Assembly: GCA_937864465.1 (NCBI GenBank)
Contig: CALMJU010000060.1
Coordinates: 1-55,118, forward strand
DNA: 55,118 nucleotides
Direction: 5' to 3'
Source of the DNA: an uncultured Acidobacteriota bacterium
Lineage (GTDB): Bacteria; Acidobacteriota; Polarisedimenticolia; Polarisedimenticolales; JAIQFR01
How positions within the stretch are numbered: position 1 is the first letter of the stretch; each line of letters starts with the position of its first letter. The notes under the pieces were generated by a model. It did no database searches and had not been told where the DNA came from. It saw only the letters and a program-made list of their open reading frames with translations. Below, piece by piece: positions 23,788 through 32,591 of this stretch. A program made the position numbers and the translations under genes.

Positions 23788-24369
23788 TCAGGCCATCCGG
23801 TCGCGCAGCTCCTGCCGCGCCTTCTCGTCCGGCACGCCGAACCAGATCCGCTCCACGGTGCCGCTGCCGTCGAGGAGCACGGTCGCGGGGACGAAGGGGA
23901 TCTTCCCCTTGAGCGACTTCCCGCCGTCCTCCTGGGTGTGCTGGGGGAACGGGAGAGGCGGCATGTCCGGCGCGGAGGGGCCGATCCGGACTCCGTACAC
24001 GCGCGCACCCGCCGGGAGATCCTGCAGCAAGGCGCCCCACACCGGGAACGTCTGGCGGCAGGCCGGGCACCTGGCGGAGAAGAACAGCAGGAGGGTTCTC
24101 TGCCCGCCTCCGAAGGCGACCGAAACGGGGTTCCCCTCCTCGTCGAGCAGGGCGAGCGGCGGGAAGGTGTCGCCCACCTTCAGGGCGTCGGGCGGCATCT
24201 GGGGGGTCGCCGGACGAGAGAGCTCCTGCTTGAGCCTGCGGTTCTGCAGCGCCAGCAAGAGCGCCATCACCGCGAGCGCGACGCACGCGACCATCAGGAA
24301 GACGTGGAAGGCTCTGTCGCCGGAAGAGGCGCCCTTCGGCTTCGTCACTCCGCCCTGTTCCTCGCTCAT
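23788..24369 (-). CDS. Membrane-anchored thioredoxin-like (TlpA/AhpC-TSA) protein
   Basis: 193 residues from ATG 24369; the longer frame upstream is chance. One transmembrane helix (VFLMVACVALAVMALLLAL) anchors a periplasmic thioredoxin-fold domain: LKVGDTFPPLALLDEEGNPV, then LLLFFSARCPACRQTFPVW with the redox CPAC motif, and the cis-Pro region IPFVPATVLLDGSG. It is a TlpA/ResA-type thiol-disulfide protein that could serve the many disulfide-rich secreted products nearby; that link is an inference. Followed by the secreted protein at 23605. Confidence 0.88.
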   Translation of the reverse strand: MSEEQGGVTKPKGASSGDRAFHVFLMVACVALAVMALLLALQNRRLKQELSRPATPQMPPDALKVGDTFPPLALLDEEGNPVSVAFGGGQRTLLLFFSARCPACRQTFPVWGALLQDLPAGARVYGVRIGPSAPDMPPLPFPQHTQEDGGKSLKGKIPFVPATVLLDGSGTVERIWFGVPDEKARQELRDRMA

Positions 24370-24588
24370 GGAAACCTCCGCCCGTGGGTGCGGGCCGTGC
24401 CGCCCGCGCGGGAACCGGGATCCTACCGCACGCCTCGCCGCGCGCGGAAGGGCCCGCGTCCGTGCGGGCCCGCCCGGCTTACGCCCGAAGCGGCGGATTT
24501 CAAGTCCCCCGGCGCGAGAAGTTGCGGACCGTCCGGCCGCGAGGACCGCGCGGGACGCTTCGACGCGCGTCCGCTTCGAGAAAGCGGG

Positions 24589-24597
24589 CGTATATTT
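24589..24597 (+). promoter_or_regulatory. GCGTATATT -10-like box
   Basis: TATATT at 24591-24596, 40 bases before ATG 24637. Fifth occurrence of the CGTATA core before a gene in this window. No matching -35. Confidence 0.35.
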
Positions 24598-24636
24598 CCG
24601 TTCCGCACAACGGTCGCGTCCTTGAAGGAGTACGTC

Positions 24637-25953
24637 ATGCGAGCAAGAGCTTCCATGATCTTCGTCGCCATGCTGGCAATCGCGGTCGCGGTTCCCGCCG
24701 CCGGTCAGGAATGCCAGTACGTCGGCGTTCTCGACCCCTGCCGCGTGGAGCTTCAGATCCTGAACGTCGGCGAGAACGGCATCGTGAACGCGATCTCGCT
24801 GGACCAGGAGGAGGCCGCCGGCCAGGAACCCTACGGCTTCGCCTTCGCGACGGTGCCGGATTTCGCAGCCTCCTACTCCTTCGTCGCCCAGGGGGGTCTG
24901 CTGCGGATCGTGGACATCTGGAAGTCGGAGCCGGTGAAGAGCATCGATCTCGCGAGCGAGCTCGATCTGCCCTCCCTGACCCTCACTCGGCTTCACGCGC
25001 CCGAGCCGGTGGACTTCAACATCGTGAGGTACCCGCTCTATGCGACCGGGACCCAGGAGGGCGAGCCCTGGCTGTGGATCCTCGATCAGGAAAAGCTTCT
25101 AGGTAAGCCGGTCGGCTGGAGCTCGGCGCTGCTCGCCTCGGTTCCGCTGAGCGCCGGGTACGAGGACTCCTCCGGCATCGGAATCGACGTCGCCGTCGGG
25201 GGGACGACGGTCCTGGGAGGAATCCAGGAAGCGTACGTCAGCGCGTTGCACTGGGTGGACGGCAGCTACGGACTGCAGATCTACCGGGTCGTGGTCTACT
25301 CGGACTACTCCGTCTCGGTCGATCTGGATCCTTGGAACGATGAGGGAGTCCCCTTCTCCGGCAGCGCGATCCTGACCAACGGTCTGGACTTCGACGGAGG
25401 CGGGACGATGCCGTTCGGCGTCTTCCAGACGACGGGGGTCGTCAAGGACCTGTCGAGCGGAGCGGACGCCTGCACGCTTCCCGGCGACCCGAACGACGTC
25501 ACGGTGTGGGGCCCCGCGCCGGAAGAGATGGACCACTCCCACTTCCTGTTCGTGACCTCGTCGAGTCCGGAAGGGGTGGGCAGGCTGCTCGGATACCCGG
25601 CGGGACAGTGCCCGGACGGCACTCCAGCGTCCCTGGAGATCTCCTACGCCGGGCATCCGAGGGCGCTGGCCTCGAGCTCCGACACGAGCATTTCCCCGTG
25701 GATCTACGTCGCCGACAGGGAAGGGAAGATCCTCGCGGTGCAAGTGGCAATCTGGGCGACCGTGGACGGCGACCGGGTCGATCCGATCGAGGTCTTGGAG
25801 ATCCCGGTGAGCGGCGGGTGCCCGTGGGAGGTGGCGATTCAGGAGCCGTTCTCATGCCTGGAAGTGAAGCCGGATCCCAATCCCGTCCCGCTGGATTGCG
25901 ATGGCGAGGACGCCGACGATCCGAGATGCAGGCCCACGCACGTGGATCCCTGA
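24637..25953 (+). CDS. Secreted beta-propeller-like protein, unknown
   Basis: 438 residues. ATG 24637 is preceded by GAAGGAG. Signal sequence MRARASMIFVAMLAIAVAV, cleaved near AAGQ. The mature chain begins with a Cys pair (ECQYVGVLDPC) and consists of repeated beta segments (GLLRIVDIWKSEPVKSIDL, WLWILDQEKLLGKPVGW, WIYVADREGKILAVQVAIW) typical of a YVTN/WD-like propeller reading out names and values. Cysteines reappear near the C-terminus (GGCPWEVAIQEPFSCLEV). The tail is acidic. No enzymatic motif recognised. Confidence 0.72.
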   Translation: MRARASMIFVAMLAIAVAVPAAGQECQYVGVLDPCRVELQILNVGENGIVNAISLDQEEAAGQEPYGFAFATVPDFAASYSFVAQGGLLRIVDIWKSEPVKSIDLASELDLPSLTLTRLHAPEPVDFNIVRYPLYATGTQEGEPWLWILDQEKLLGKPVGWSSALLASVPLSAGYEDSSGIGIDVAVGGTTVLGGIQEAYVSALHWVDGSYGLQIYRVVVYSDYSVSVDLDPWNDEGVPFSGSAILTNGLDFDGGGTMPFGVFQTTGVVKDLSSGADACTLPGDPNDVTVWGPAPEEMDHSHFLFVTSSSPEGVGRLLGYPAGQCPDGTPASLEISYAGHPRALASSSDTSISPWIYVADREGKILAVQVAIWATVDGDRVDPIEVLEIPVSGGCPWEVAIQEPFSCLEVKPDPNPVPLDCDGEDADDPRCRPTHVDP

Positions 25954-26038
25954 TGGTTCACGCGCCGATCTCCCAATGCGGGTTCGCTCCATGTGTGTCG
26001 CGGCACCCCGGGGGCAGGAGAGCAGGCGCGCCCGCCGC

Positions 26039-28510
26039 GTGAAGGCCGTCGCCGCGTGCCTGGCGCTCGCCTGCCTCGCGGCAGCGTGGGGATGCTCCGG
26101 GCCGGGGCGGGACGGCGCTCCGGCGGGCGCCGAGCCGTCCGGGGCGAGGACGGAAGGCGAGGCGACGTCCGATGCCGCGCCGTGGGAAGCGTGCCTCGAG
26201 GGGCCGTCCCGGATCGCGGAGTGCGAGCGCCACGTCTCGCGGTCGCGCGAGGATCCGGACCTTCCGCGCCGCCTCGCGGCCCTCGCCGCCGCGCATCCGC
26301 GCCGGTGGTTCCCCCTCTATCTCGAGGGGTACCGGCATCTGCGGCGAGGAGAGCACCGCGAGGCGTCGGAGATCCTTCGCGCCGCCGTCGAGAAGGCCCG
26401 CGCCGCCTCGGACCCTCTCGGCGAGGGGACCGCGCTGTACGCCCTCGCGGCCGCGCTGGAGGCGTCGGGAGACGCTTCCCGCGTCGAGCCCCTGCTCGCC
26501 GAGGCGCGGGCCGCGGCCGATCGGTCCGGCGACCGCAGACTGAAGCGGCGGGTCCTCCGCTGGCTCGCCGCGAGGCGACAGGCGGAGGGGCGCTACTTCG
26601 ACGAGAGGGCGCTCCGTCTCGAGGAGCTGGCGGCGGCCGACTCCGGGCGGAACGACGAGGCGTACCGCAAGGCGCTTCACGAGCTCGCCGACAGTACGCG
26701 CCGCCTCGGCCTCCACGGAGAGGCGGAGCGCGGCTTCCGGCGGGCGCTCGACCTCGCCCGCGAGGCGGGGGACGCCGCGGCCGAGAGCGCGGCGGGGATG
26801 GCGCTCGGGATCCTGGCTCTCGACTCGGCGGACGGGCGGGCGCTCGAGCTGCTCGAGGGGGCGAAGGCCGCGGCCGCCCGGGGCGCGCGCCCGGACGTCG
26901 AGGCGTACGCGGAGATGGTCGCGGGAGTGGCGCTGATCCGCGCCGGCCGGTTCGAGGAGGCGCGCGCGAGACTCACGGAGAACCTCGCGAGACCCGAGTG
27001 CTCGCGGCATAACCTCCGGTTCCGGACGCTCGTTTACCTGGCCGAGGCCGAGTGGCGGTCGGGGGACGGCGAGTCGGCCCTCGGGCGCTACCGGGAGATC
27101 CTCGCGGCGAGCGCCGGTCTCGATCTTCCCGAGGAGGAGCGCGATGCGCTGATGGGTCTCGCCGCGCTCCGCCGCGCCCGCGGCGAGCCGGAGGCGGCCG
27201 CCGACGCCGCGCGGAGAGCGGTCGACCTCGTCGAGTCGATGCGCTTCTCGATCCCCGTCCTTTCGGAGCGGACGCACTTCCTCCGGATCCGCTCCGACAC
27301 GTACCGGATCCTCGCCGCCTCGCTGGCCGATCTCGACCCGACGAGCCTGGCCGAGCCGTTCGAGGTCCTCGAGCGGGCGCACGCGCGCACCCTCCGCGAG
27401 GCTCTGTCCGCCGCGCCTCCTCTCTCGGACGAGGACCGGGCCCTGACCCTGCCCGAGGCGCAGCGGCTCCTCGGGCCCCGGGATCTGCTCGTGGAGTTCC
27501 TGCTCGGCGAGGACGAGTCGTCGCTCCTGGCGGTCGACGCGCGCCGGGCGACGTTCCACCCCCTGCCCCCGCGGCGGGAGATCGAGGAGCGGGTCGAGGC
27601 GTACCGGAAGATCCTCCTCCGGCCGCTCGGGAGCCCGGACGCGCGCCTGAGCCCCGAGACGGACTTCCGCCGCTTCGCCCGGACGGGGCACGAGCTGTTC
27701 CGCGACCTCTTGGGTCCGGTCGCGGAGCGGCTCGAGGGGGTCGAGCGGCTGATCGTCGTCCCGGATCGCCGGCTGCACCTCCTGCCCTTCGAGGCGCTCC
27801 TGGTTCGTCCTCCCGAGGACGGCCGGCCGCTCGAGTTCCTCGGCGCGTCCCTCGCGATCGAGTACCTTCCCGCCGCGTCGTTCCTCGAGCCGCCAGAGAA
27901 GCTGCAGGACGGGCGGGTCGTCGTCGTCGCGGCCGATCGCGGCCGGGCCGATCTCGATCTCGCCCCCCTGCGCCACGCCGCGGAGGAGGCGGAAGCGGTG
28001 GCCGCGGCGTATCCCCCGGACCGGACCGTTGTCCTTGCGGGGGACGACGCCTGCGTCGAGCGGCTCGAGGAGGCCTGCACCGGCCCGGTCCGGACGCTGC
28101 ACCTGACGGCGCACGCGGTCCTCGATCCGGCCCTCGGGCCCCGCATCGCGCTTCACCCCTCGGGCGGCGGGGACGGGTGGCTCGATCGGGACGGGATCGC
28201 GAGGCTTCGCTCCGCTCCGCGCCTCATCGTCCTGTCGGCCTGCGACACGGCGATGGGGGAGCTGGTCGGGGGCGAGGGGATCCTGGGCCTCGTGCGGGCG
28301 TTCACGGCGGCGGGGTCGAGGCAGATCGTCGCCAGCCTGTGGAACGTGGACGACGCGAGGGCGGCGTCGCTGATGGGACGCGTGCACCGGGAGATGCGGA
28401 GCGGGGCGAGCCCATCGACGGCGATGAGGAACGCCCGGCAAGCGATTCTCGCGGAAGGGTTCGTGCATCCGTTCCAGTGGGCGGGGCTCGTCCTCTACGG
28501 GAGCGACTGA
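26039..28510 (+). CDS. TPR-CHAT lipoprotein (caspase-like peptidase family)
   Basis: About 823 residues from GTG 26039, which gives a clean lipoprotein signal (MKAVAACLALACLAAAWGC); ATG 25991 or 25976 remain possible. Residues about 60-440 are TPR-like helical repeats (ALYALAAALEASGD, LVYLAEAEWRSGDGESALGRY). The C-terminal about 300 residues are a CHAT domain: LIVVPDRRLHLLPFEALL, the catalytic His in TLHLTAHAVLD and the catalytic Cys in LIVLSACDTAMGEL, ending with FVHPFQWAGLVLYG. Both dyad residues are intact. The stop overlaps the convergent anti-sigma gene by 16 bases. CHAT proteases act in signalling or death-like pathways; no target is visible here. Confidence 0.9.
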   Translation: MKAVAACLALACLAAAWGCSGPGRDGAPAGAEPSGARTEGEATSDAAPWEACLEGPSRIAECERHVSRSREDPDLPRRLAALAAAHPRRWFPLYLEGYRHLRRGEHREASEILRAAVEKARAASDPLGEGTALYALAAALEASGDASRVEPLLAEARAAADRSGDRRLKRRVLRWLAARRQAEGRYFDERALRLEELAAADSGRNDEAYRKALHELADSTRRLGLHGEAERGFRRALDLAREAGDAAAESAAGMALGILALDSADGRALELLEGAKAAAARGARPDVEAYAEMVAGVALIRAGRFEEARARLTENLARPECSRHNLRFRTLVYLAEAEWRSGDGESALGRYREILAASAGLDLPEEERDALMGLAALRRARGEPEAAADAARRAVDLVESMRFSIPVLSERTHFLRIRSDTYRILAASLADLDPTSLAEPFEVLERAHARTLREALSAAPPLSDEDRALTLPEAQRLLGPRDLLVEFLLGEDESSLLAVDARRATFHPLPPRREIEERVEAYRKILLRPLGSPDARLSPETDFRRFARTGHELFRDLLGPVAERLEGVERLIVVPDRRLHLLPFEALLVRPPEDGRPLEFLGASLAIEYLPAASFLEPPEKLQDGRVVVVAADRGRADLDLAPLRHAAEEAEAVAAAYPPDRTVVLAGDDACVERLEEACTGPVRTLHLTAHAVLDPALGPRIALHPSGGGDGWLDRDGIARLRSAPRLIVLSACDTAMGELVGGEGILGLVRAFTAAGSRQIVASLWNVDDARAASLMGRVHREMRSGASPSTAMRNARQAILAEGFVHPFQWAGLVLYGSD

Positions 28511-29340
28511 TCCGCCGGGGGCGCCGCCTCGCGGCAGGCCCGATCTACGATCTCTCTCGCGGCTCCGGCCCGCGCGCCCCCGATCTCGGCGACCGAGCGG
28601 AGGGCATCGCAAGCCTCCTCGATGCGACCGGTTCGCTCGAGGGCGGCGGCGAGCATCCAGCGGGTGTTCTCCGACGGCGCCTCGGCCTCGAGCCGGTCGG
28701 CCTTCTGCAGCGCTTCCACCGCGGAGGCGGCCTCCCCGGATCGCAGCCGGGCCACTCCGAGGTAGAACAGGAGGTCGGCCCGGTCCGGATGCTCCTCGGC
28801 CGCCGTGTCGAGGATGCGCGCGGCCTCCGCCATGGCGCCCGCGTTCCAGGGACGCTCGAGGCGGTCCCAGGTCTCGCCGAGCGACAGGCCCCGCACCGTC
28901 GGGGGCGGCTCGAGAGGAACCGCCTCCACCGATGCGATCAGGACGGGTGGAGGCGGCCTGAGCCAGACGAGGAGGAGGACGGCCGCCGCCAGCGCCGGCA
29001 GCCAACCATAGCGGACCGCCGCGCGAAGGATTCTCCGAGGGGCCGACTGCGGAGCCCTCGACAGGCGGAGCTTCCGGCGCACGGCGGCGTCGGCGGCGTC
29101 GAAAGCCCTTCGCTCCGACGGGACGGTCAGCCCGCGGGAGGCCAGCGTCCGGAACCGCTCGAGATCGTCGAGCAGCTCCGCGCAGGCGGGGCAGCTCGCC
29201 GCATGGGCCTCGATCTCCCCGAGACGCCCGGCCGCCAGCCGCCCCTCGGCCAGCGCTTCCGCTTCCTCCGCGGACAGGTGATCGCACGGCGCGCCGAGAC
29301 CCGCGAGATCCCCGACCAGGAACCGCGGACGATCGCTCAT
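28495..29340 (-). CDS. Anti-sigma factor, zinc-finger + TM + TPR
   Basis: 281 residues, ATG 29340, which overlaps the sigma gene stop (ATGA), so the two are translationally coupled. The N-terminal cytoplasmic zf-HC2 motif is HAASCPAC (HxxxCxxC) near residue 47. One transmembrane helix (YGWLPALAAAVLLLVWL) follows near residue 115. The periplasmic part contains TPR-like repeats (LLFYLGVARLRSGEAASAVEALQKAD). It probably sequesters the ECF sigma factor at the membrane. It converges on and overlaps the CHAT gene by 16 bases. Confidence 0.85.
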   Translation of the reverse strand: MSDRPRFLVGDLAGLGAPCDHLSAEEAEALAEGRLAAGRLGEIEAHAASCPACAELLDDLERFRTLASRGLTVPSERRAFDAADAAVRRKLRLSRAPQSAPRRILRAAVRYGWLPALAAAVLLLVWLRPPPPVLIASVEAVPLEPPPTVRGLSLGETWDRLERPWNAGAMAEAARILDTAAEEHPDRADLLFYLGVARLRSGEAASAVEALQKADRLEAEAPSENTRWMLAAALERTGRIEEACDALRSVAEIGGARAGAAREIVDRACREAAPPADQSLP

Positions 29341-29885
29341 GGCTTTCCGGCCCCCTCCAGGCAGCGGCGCAGCTTGCGCTGCGCTCCCAGCAGCACCCCG
29401 CGCGACCCGCTGGGGTTGCGCAGCCGGAGCCGCGAGGTGAGCTCCTGCAGCGTGATCCCCTCGAAGTAGTGGCCGAGGATCACGGCCCGCGCGAGGTCGC
29501 TCAGGCGGCGCAGGCAGATCCTGAGACGGATCCTCAGGAGGATCTCCCTCGCGCGCTCGTCGGCGTCCTCCGGGAGGCGGAGGTCGCGCCGGAACGCCTC
29601 CTCGTCGAGCGCCACGGTCCTCTCCGCGACGTCGCGCCATCTCCGCTCTCGCGACTCGGCGACCACTGAGCGGGCGACCAGGAAGATCCAGGTTCGCCAG
29701 GAGCACCTCCCCTCGAAGGAGTCGAGGGACCGTGACAGCTTCAGGTAGAGGTCCTGGTTGAGGTCGGCCGCCAGCGCGGGATCGCCGACCTTGCGGAGGA
29801 AGAACCCGAAGGTCGCCGGGGCGTACCGGTCGTAAAGATCCCCGAGGTCCGCTTCGCGGACCGGATCGAGCCTGCGGCTCGGCAT
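29337..29885 (-). CDS. ECF-family RNA polymerase sigma factor
   Basis: 182 residues. ATG 29885 is preceded by CGAGGTG. Region 2: LYDRYAPATFGFFLRKVGD, DLNQDLYLKLSRSL and CSWRTWIFLVARSVV. Region 4: LRRLSDLARAVILGHYFEGITLQELTSRL, then an HTH with many Arg. Typical ECF length with no N- or C-terminal extension. It is followed by its probable anti-sigma partner. An -35/-10 promoter of its own was not identified. Confidence 0.88.
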   Translation of the reverse strand: MPSRRLDPVREADLGDLYDRYAPATFGFFLRKVGDPALAADLNQDLYLKLSRSLDSFEGRCSWRTWIFLVARSVVAESRERRWRDVAERTVALDEEAFRRDLRLPEDADERAREILLRIRLRICLRRLSDLARAVILGHYFEGITLQELTSRLRLRNPSGSRGVLLGAQRKLRRCLEGAGKP

Positions 29886-30010
29886 CGGCTGCACCTCGGC
29901 CGAGATTCTAGCTCTCCGCCTTCCCGTCCCGTCGCCGCGGGCCTCGTTCCCCCGGCGGCCGGGCCCAATGGATGGACCGCCCCGGCGGACGGGCTGCACC
30001 GTTCGGAGCG

Positions 30011-30043
30011 AAAAAGCCCCCGGGGCGTTCGCCCCGGGGGCTT
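30011..30043 (-). terminator. Intrinsic terminator of the metalloprotease gene
   Basis: On the minus strand, AAGCCCCCGGGGC pairs exactly with GCCCCGGGGGCTT (13 bp, 4-base loop) and is followed by a T-run (TTTTT). A textbook rho-independent terminator, 47 bases after the stop at 30090. Confidence 0.88.
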
Positions 30044-30089
30044 CGTCGGAACCGGTCCGGATCCGGCCTGACGCCGGATCGCGCGATCC

Positions 30090-31010
30090 CTAGAGCAGGC
30101 CGGGCTTGTAGGTCGTGACGGCCCAGTCGATCCGTTCGCACTGATCGGTGGTGAACTCGTACATGCAGTAGTCGGGCGTGTAGTCCATGAAGTTGTGGAT
30201 CGGGTCCAGGCCGGGGGCCGTGCAGGTGTCGCGGCCTTCCGTGCAGTAGTAATCGGGCGTGGCCTCCTGCGGCGTGTCGGCGCAGTAGTCGTTCGGCTCG
30301 GTGCAGCCTCCCTGGAACGTGTGGTACAGGCCGAGGTAGTGGCCGCACTCGTGGACGGCGGTGTCGCCCTCGTTGTAGCTGGTCAGGTACCCGCCGGGGA
30401 CGGAGCCGTAGTGGATCACGGTCCCGTGCCAGACGCTGCTCTCGGCGTAGGACCACGGGAAGTAGGACCAGCCGAGGATCCCGCCCCCGGGCGCGGCCGT
30501 GTAGAGGTTGTAGACGTTCGTCGGATCGACGGCCAACGCCGTCTTGGCCGTCAGCTCGGTGGACGTTCCCGGCCGCATCGTCGCCCAGGTCTTGTTGTTC
30601 GTGCGCGTCGTGCTGTGCAGGTAGAACGAAACCCCGCAAGGCCCGTACTCCGCGTTGAGCTGCGCGATCTGAGCGGCGATCTGCGCGTCCGTCACGGACC
30701 CGTACGTTCTCGAGCCCGAGGTGTAGTAGATGACGTGGACGGACACGGGGATGTTGACGCTGAACTTCTCGAGGGCGTTCTCCTGGAGCCAGGCGTCCAG
30801 GTCCTCAGGAGCCCGCGGGTTCTCCGTCGGGCCGAAGTCCAGGGTCGCGCAGCGGATTCCCGTGATCGGGTTGCCGATCTCGTCCTGGATCATGATGTCC
30901 GGCTGCATGTTCTGCCAGGCGGCGCGCGCCTCCTTCGGAGGCTCCTCGGCCAGCACCGGCACCGCGACCAACAGAGCGAGAACAGCGGCGAGCAGAATTC
31001 GACACCTCAT
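30090..31010 (-). CDS. Secreted M43-type zinc metalloprotease
   Basis: 306 residues from ATG 31010, which follows AGGAGGT. Signal peptide RILLAAVLALLVAVPVLAE. The zinc-binding motif is HECGHYLGLYH (HExxHxxGxxH), followed by NFMDYTPDYCMYEFT, the Met-turn, as in pappalysin/cytophagalysin (M43) metzincins. Cysteines around the site (GGCTEPNDYCADTP, EGRDTC) also fit M43. The enzyme is predicted to be extracellular. It has a good promoter at 31142-31170 and a perfect terminator, so it is transcribed alone. Confidence 0.92.
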   Translation of the reverse strand: MRCRILLAAVLALLVAVPVLAEEPPKEARAAWQNMQPDIMIQDEIGNPITGIRCATLDFGPTENPRAPEDLDAWLQENALEKFSVNIPVSVHVIYYTSGSRTYGSVTDAQIAAQIAQLNAEYGPCGVSFYLHSTTRTNNKTWATMRPGTSTELTAKTALAVDPTNVYNLYTAAPGGGILGWSYFPWSYAESSVWHGTVIHYGSVPGGYLTSYNEGDTAVHECGHYLGLYHTFQGGCTEPNDYCADTPQEATPDYYCTEGRDTCTAPGLDPIHNFMDYTPDYCMYEFTTDQCERIDWAVTTYKPGLL

Positions 31011-31141
31011 ACGACTGACCTCCTTGGTTCTGTTTCGGGACCCCCCCGAAAACGCTCTTCCACGCCTTCGATCCCGACCACGGGGTAGGGCCCGTATCCG
31101 CAGGGGCAATCGGTGCCGTTCCCCGCGACCGTCGCGTCACC

Positions 31142-31170
31142 TATGTACCTTCAAGGGGTTTCGAAGTCAA
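31142..31170 (-). promoter_or_regulatory. Sigma-70-type promoter of the metalloprotease
   Basis: Minus strand: TTGACT (31170-31165), 17-base spacer, TACATA (31147-31142). Nearly consensus, and the best sigma-70 promoter in the window. The predicted start near 31134 gives a 5' leader of about 120 bases. Confidence 0.7.
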
Positions 31171-31271
31171 CGACACTCTTTCCTCCTCCTCGAGCCGGAA
31201 CGGCCCCGGCCCCGGGGGGCGGCAAGCCCGAGACCTGGTACGATGGGACCGAGCCACCGGAGGCCCCTCCG

Positions 31272-32591
31272 ATGCCGGACTCGATGTTCTCGAAAGCCCG
31301 GATCGACGAGCAATGCCGGGCGGTTCTCGAACAGATCCTCGACGCCGTGCTGCTCGTGGACACGGAGGGCGGGGACATCCTGTTCGCCAATCAGGCGGCG
31401 GCCGACACCTGCGGGCGGACCCGCGAGGAGCTGGCGCGCCTCCGGATCTTCGACCTGCACCACCCTTGCGGGAACGGGACGGAGGACGACCCCGCCGCGC
31501 GGCACGCCGAGATCGACGAGAGCGGGACGCTGTTCGAGGCGGAGTACCACCGTCCCGACGGCACGCGGTTCCCGGTCGAGGTGCATGCGAGGGTCGGCGA
31601 GTACGGGGGCCGGAGGGCGATCTTCGCGGTCGTGCGCGACATCAGCGCGCGCAAGGAGATGGAGCGGAAGCTCGGGGAGGCGAAGGCGCAGCTCGAGCAG
31701 GTGTTCGAGACCGCCGCGGACGGGATGCGCATCGTGGGCTCGGACTTCCGGGTGCTGCGGTCGAACGGCACGCTGCGCGAGATGTCCGGCTGCTCGCCGG
31801 AAGACGGGACCGTCGCCTGCTACGAGGCCTTCCCGGGGGAGCTCTGCCACACCGACCGGTGCCCCCTCACGAGGATCCTGGCGGGGGACACGCGCTTCGA
31901 GGCGGAGGTGGACAAGATCCGGGCGGACGGGACCCGGATCACCTGTCTGCTCACCGCCACCCCCTACGTCGTGGACGGGAAGGTCGCGGGGATCGTCGAG
32001 GACTTCAAGGACATCTCGGAGCGAAGGCGGGCGGAGAACCTCGCCAGGCACCTCGCCACGCACGACTCGCTGACCGATCTCCCCAACCGGATGCTGTTCC
32101 GGGACCGCCTCGACGTCGCGCTCGCCCAGACCGATCGCGGCGCGAAGCCTCCGGCGCTGATGTTCGTGGACATCGACAAGTTCAAGGAGATCAACGACAC
32201 GCACGGTCACGGCGCGGGGGACATCGTGCTGACGACGCTGGCGCGACGGTTCGAGCACATCGTGCGCAAGGCCGACACCGTGGCGCGGATCGGGGGGGAC
32301 GAGATCACGATCCTGCTGTCCGGCGTCGAGAGCCGCGAGGACGCGGCCAGGGTCGCGCGGAAGGTGCTCGAGTCGGCCAGGGAGGCGATGGTCGCGGGGG
32401 GCGAGCTCCTCTCCGTGACCGTCAGCGTCGGAATCGCCCTGCACCGGCCGGGGGACGGCGCCGACGCGATGCTCTCGCGGGCCGATCACGCGATGTACGC
32501 CGTGAAGCGCCGCGGCGGCGGGAGCTTCGAGTTCGCGGAGGAGCCGGAGGGGGGGGCGCCTCCGATCAGCGGTCCGTCTCCCACCGGGTGA
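31272..32591 (+). CDS. PAS-PAS-GGDEF diguanylate cyclase
   Basis: 439 residues, ATG 31272. Two PAS domains: residues about 15-125 (DAVLLVDTEGGDILFANQAA) and about 140-260, the second with a Cys-rich loop (CYEAFPGELCHTDRCPL) that may sense redox or bind metal. The GGDEF domain reads VARIGGDEITILL; the last residue of the motif is Ile rather than Phe. An inhibitory RxxD site (RKAD) lies five residues before it. It should make c-di-GMP if the motif change is tolerated. TACGAT at 31238 may be a -10 box. The 3' end overlaps the convergent pilin-like gene by 26 bases. Confidence 0.88.
   Translation: MPDSMFSKARIDEQCRAVLEQILDAVLLVDTEGGDILFANQAAADTCGRTREELARLRIFDLHHPCGNGTEDDPAARHAEIDESGTLFEAEYHRPDGTRFPVEVHARVGEYGGRRAIFAVVRDISARKEMERKLGEAKAQLEQVFETAADGMRIVGSDFRVLRSNGTLREMSGCSPEDGTVACYEAFPGELCHTDRCPLTRILAGDTRFEAEVDKIRADGTRITCLLTATPYVVDGKVAGIVEDFKDISERRRAENLARHLATHDSLTDLPNRMLFRDRLDVALAQTDRGAKPPALMFVDIDKFKEINDTHGHGAGDIVLTTLARRFEHIVRKADTVARIGGDEITILLSGVESREDAARVARKVLESAREAMVAGGELLSVTVSVGIALHRPGDGADAMLSRADHAMYAVKRRGGGSFEFAEEPEGGAPPISGPSPTG

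Noticed and set aside
25991-26038. Longer start for the TPR-CHAT lipoprotein (ATG 25976 or 25991)
   Set aside because: No ribosome site, and the extra residues are Arg-rich and would place a long charged segment before the lipoprotein signal; not fully excluded.
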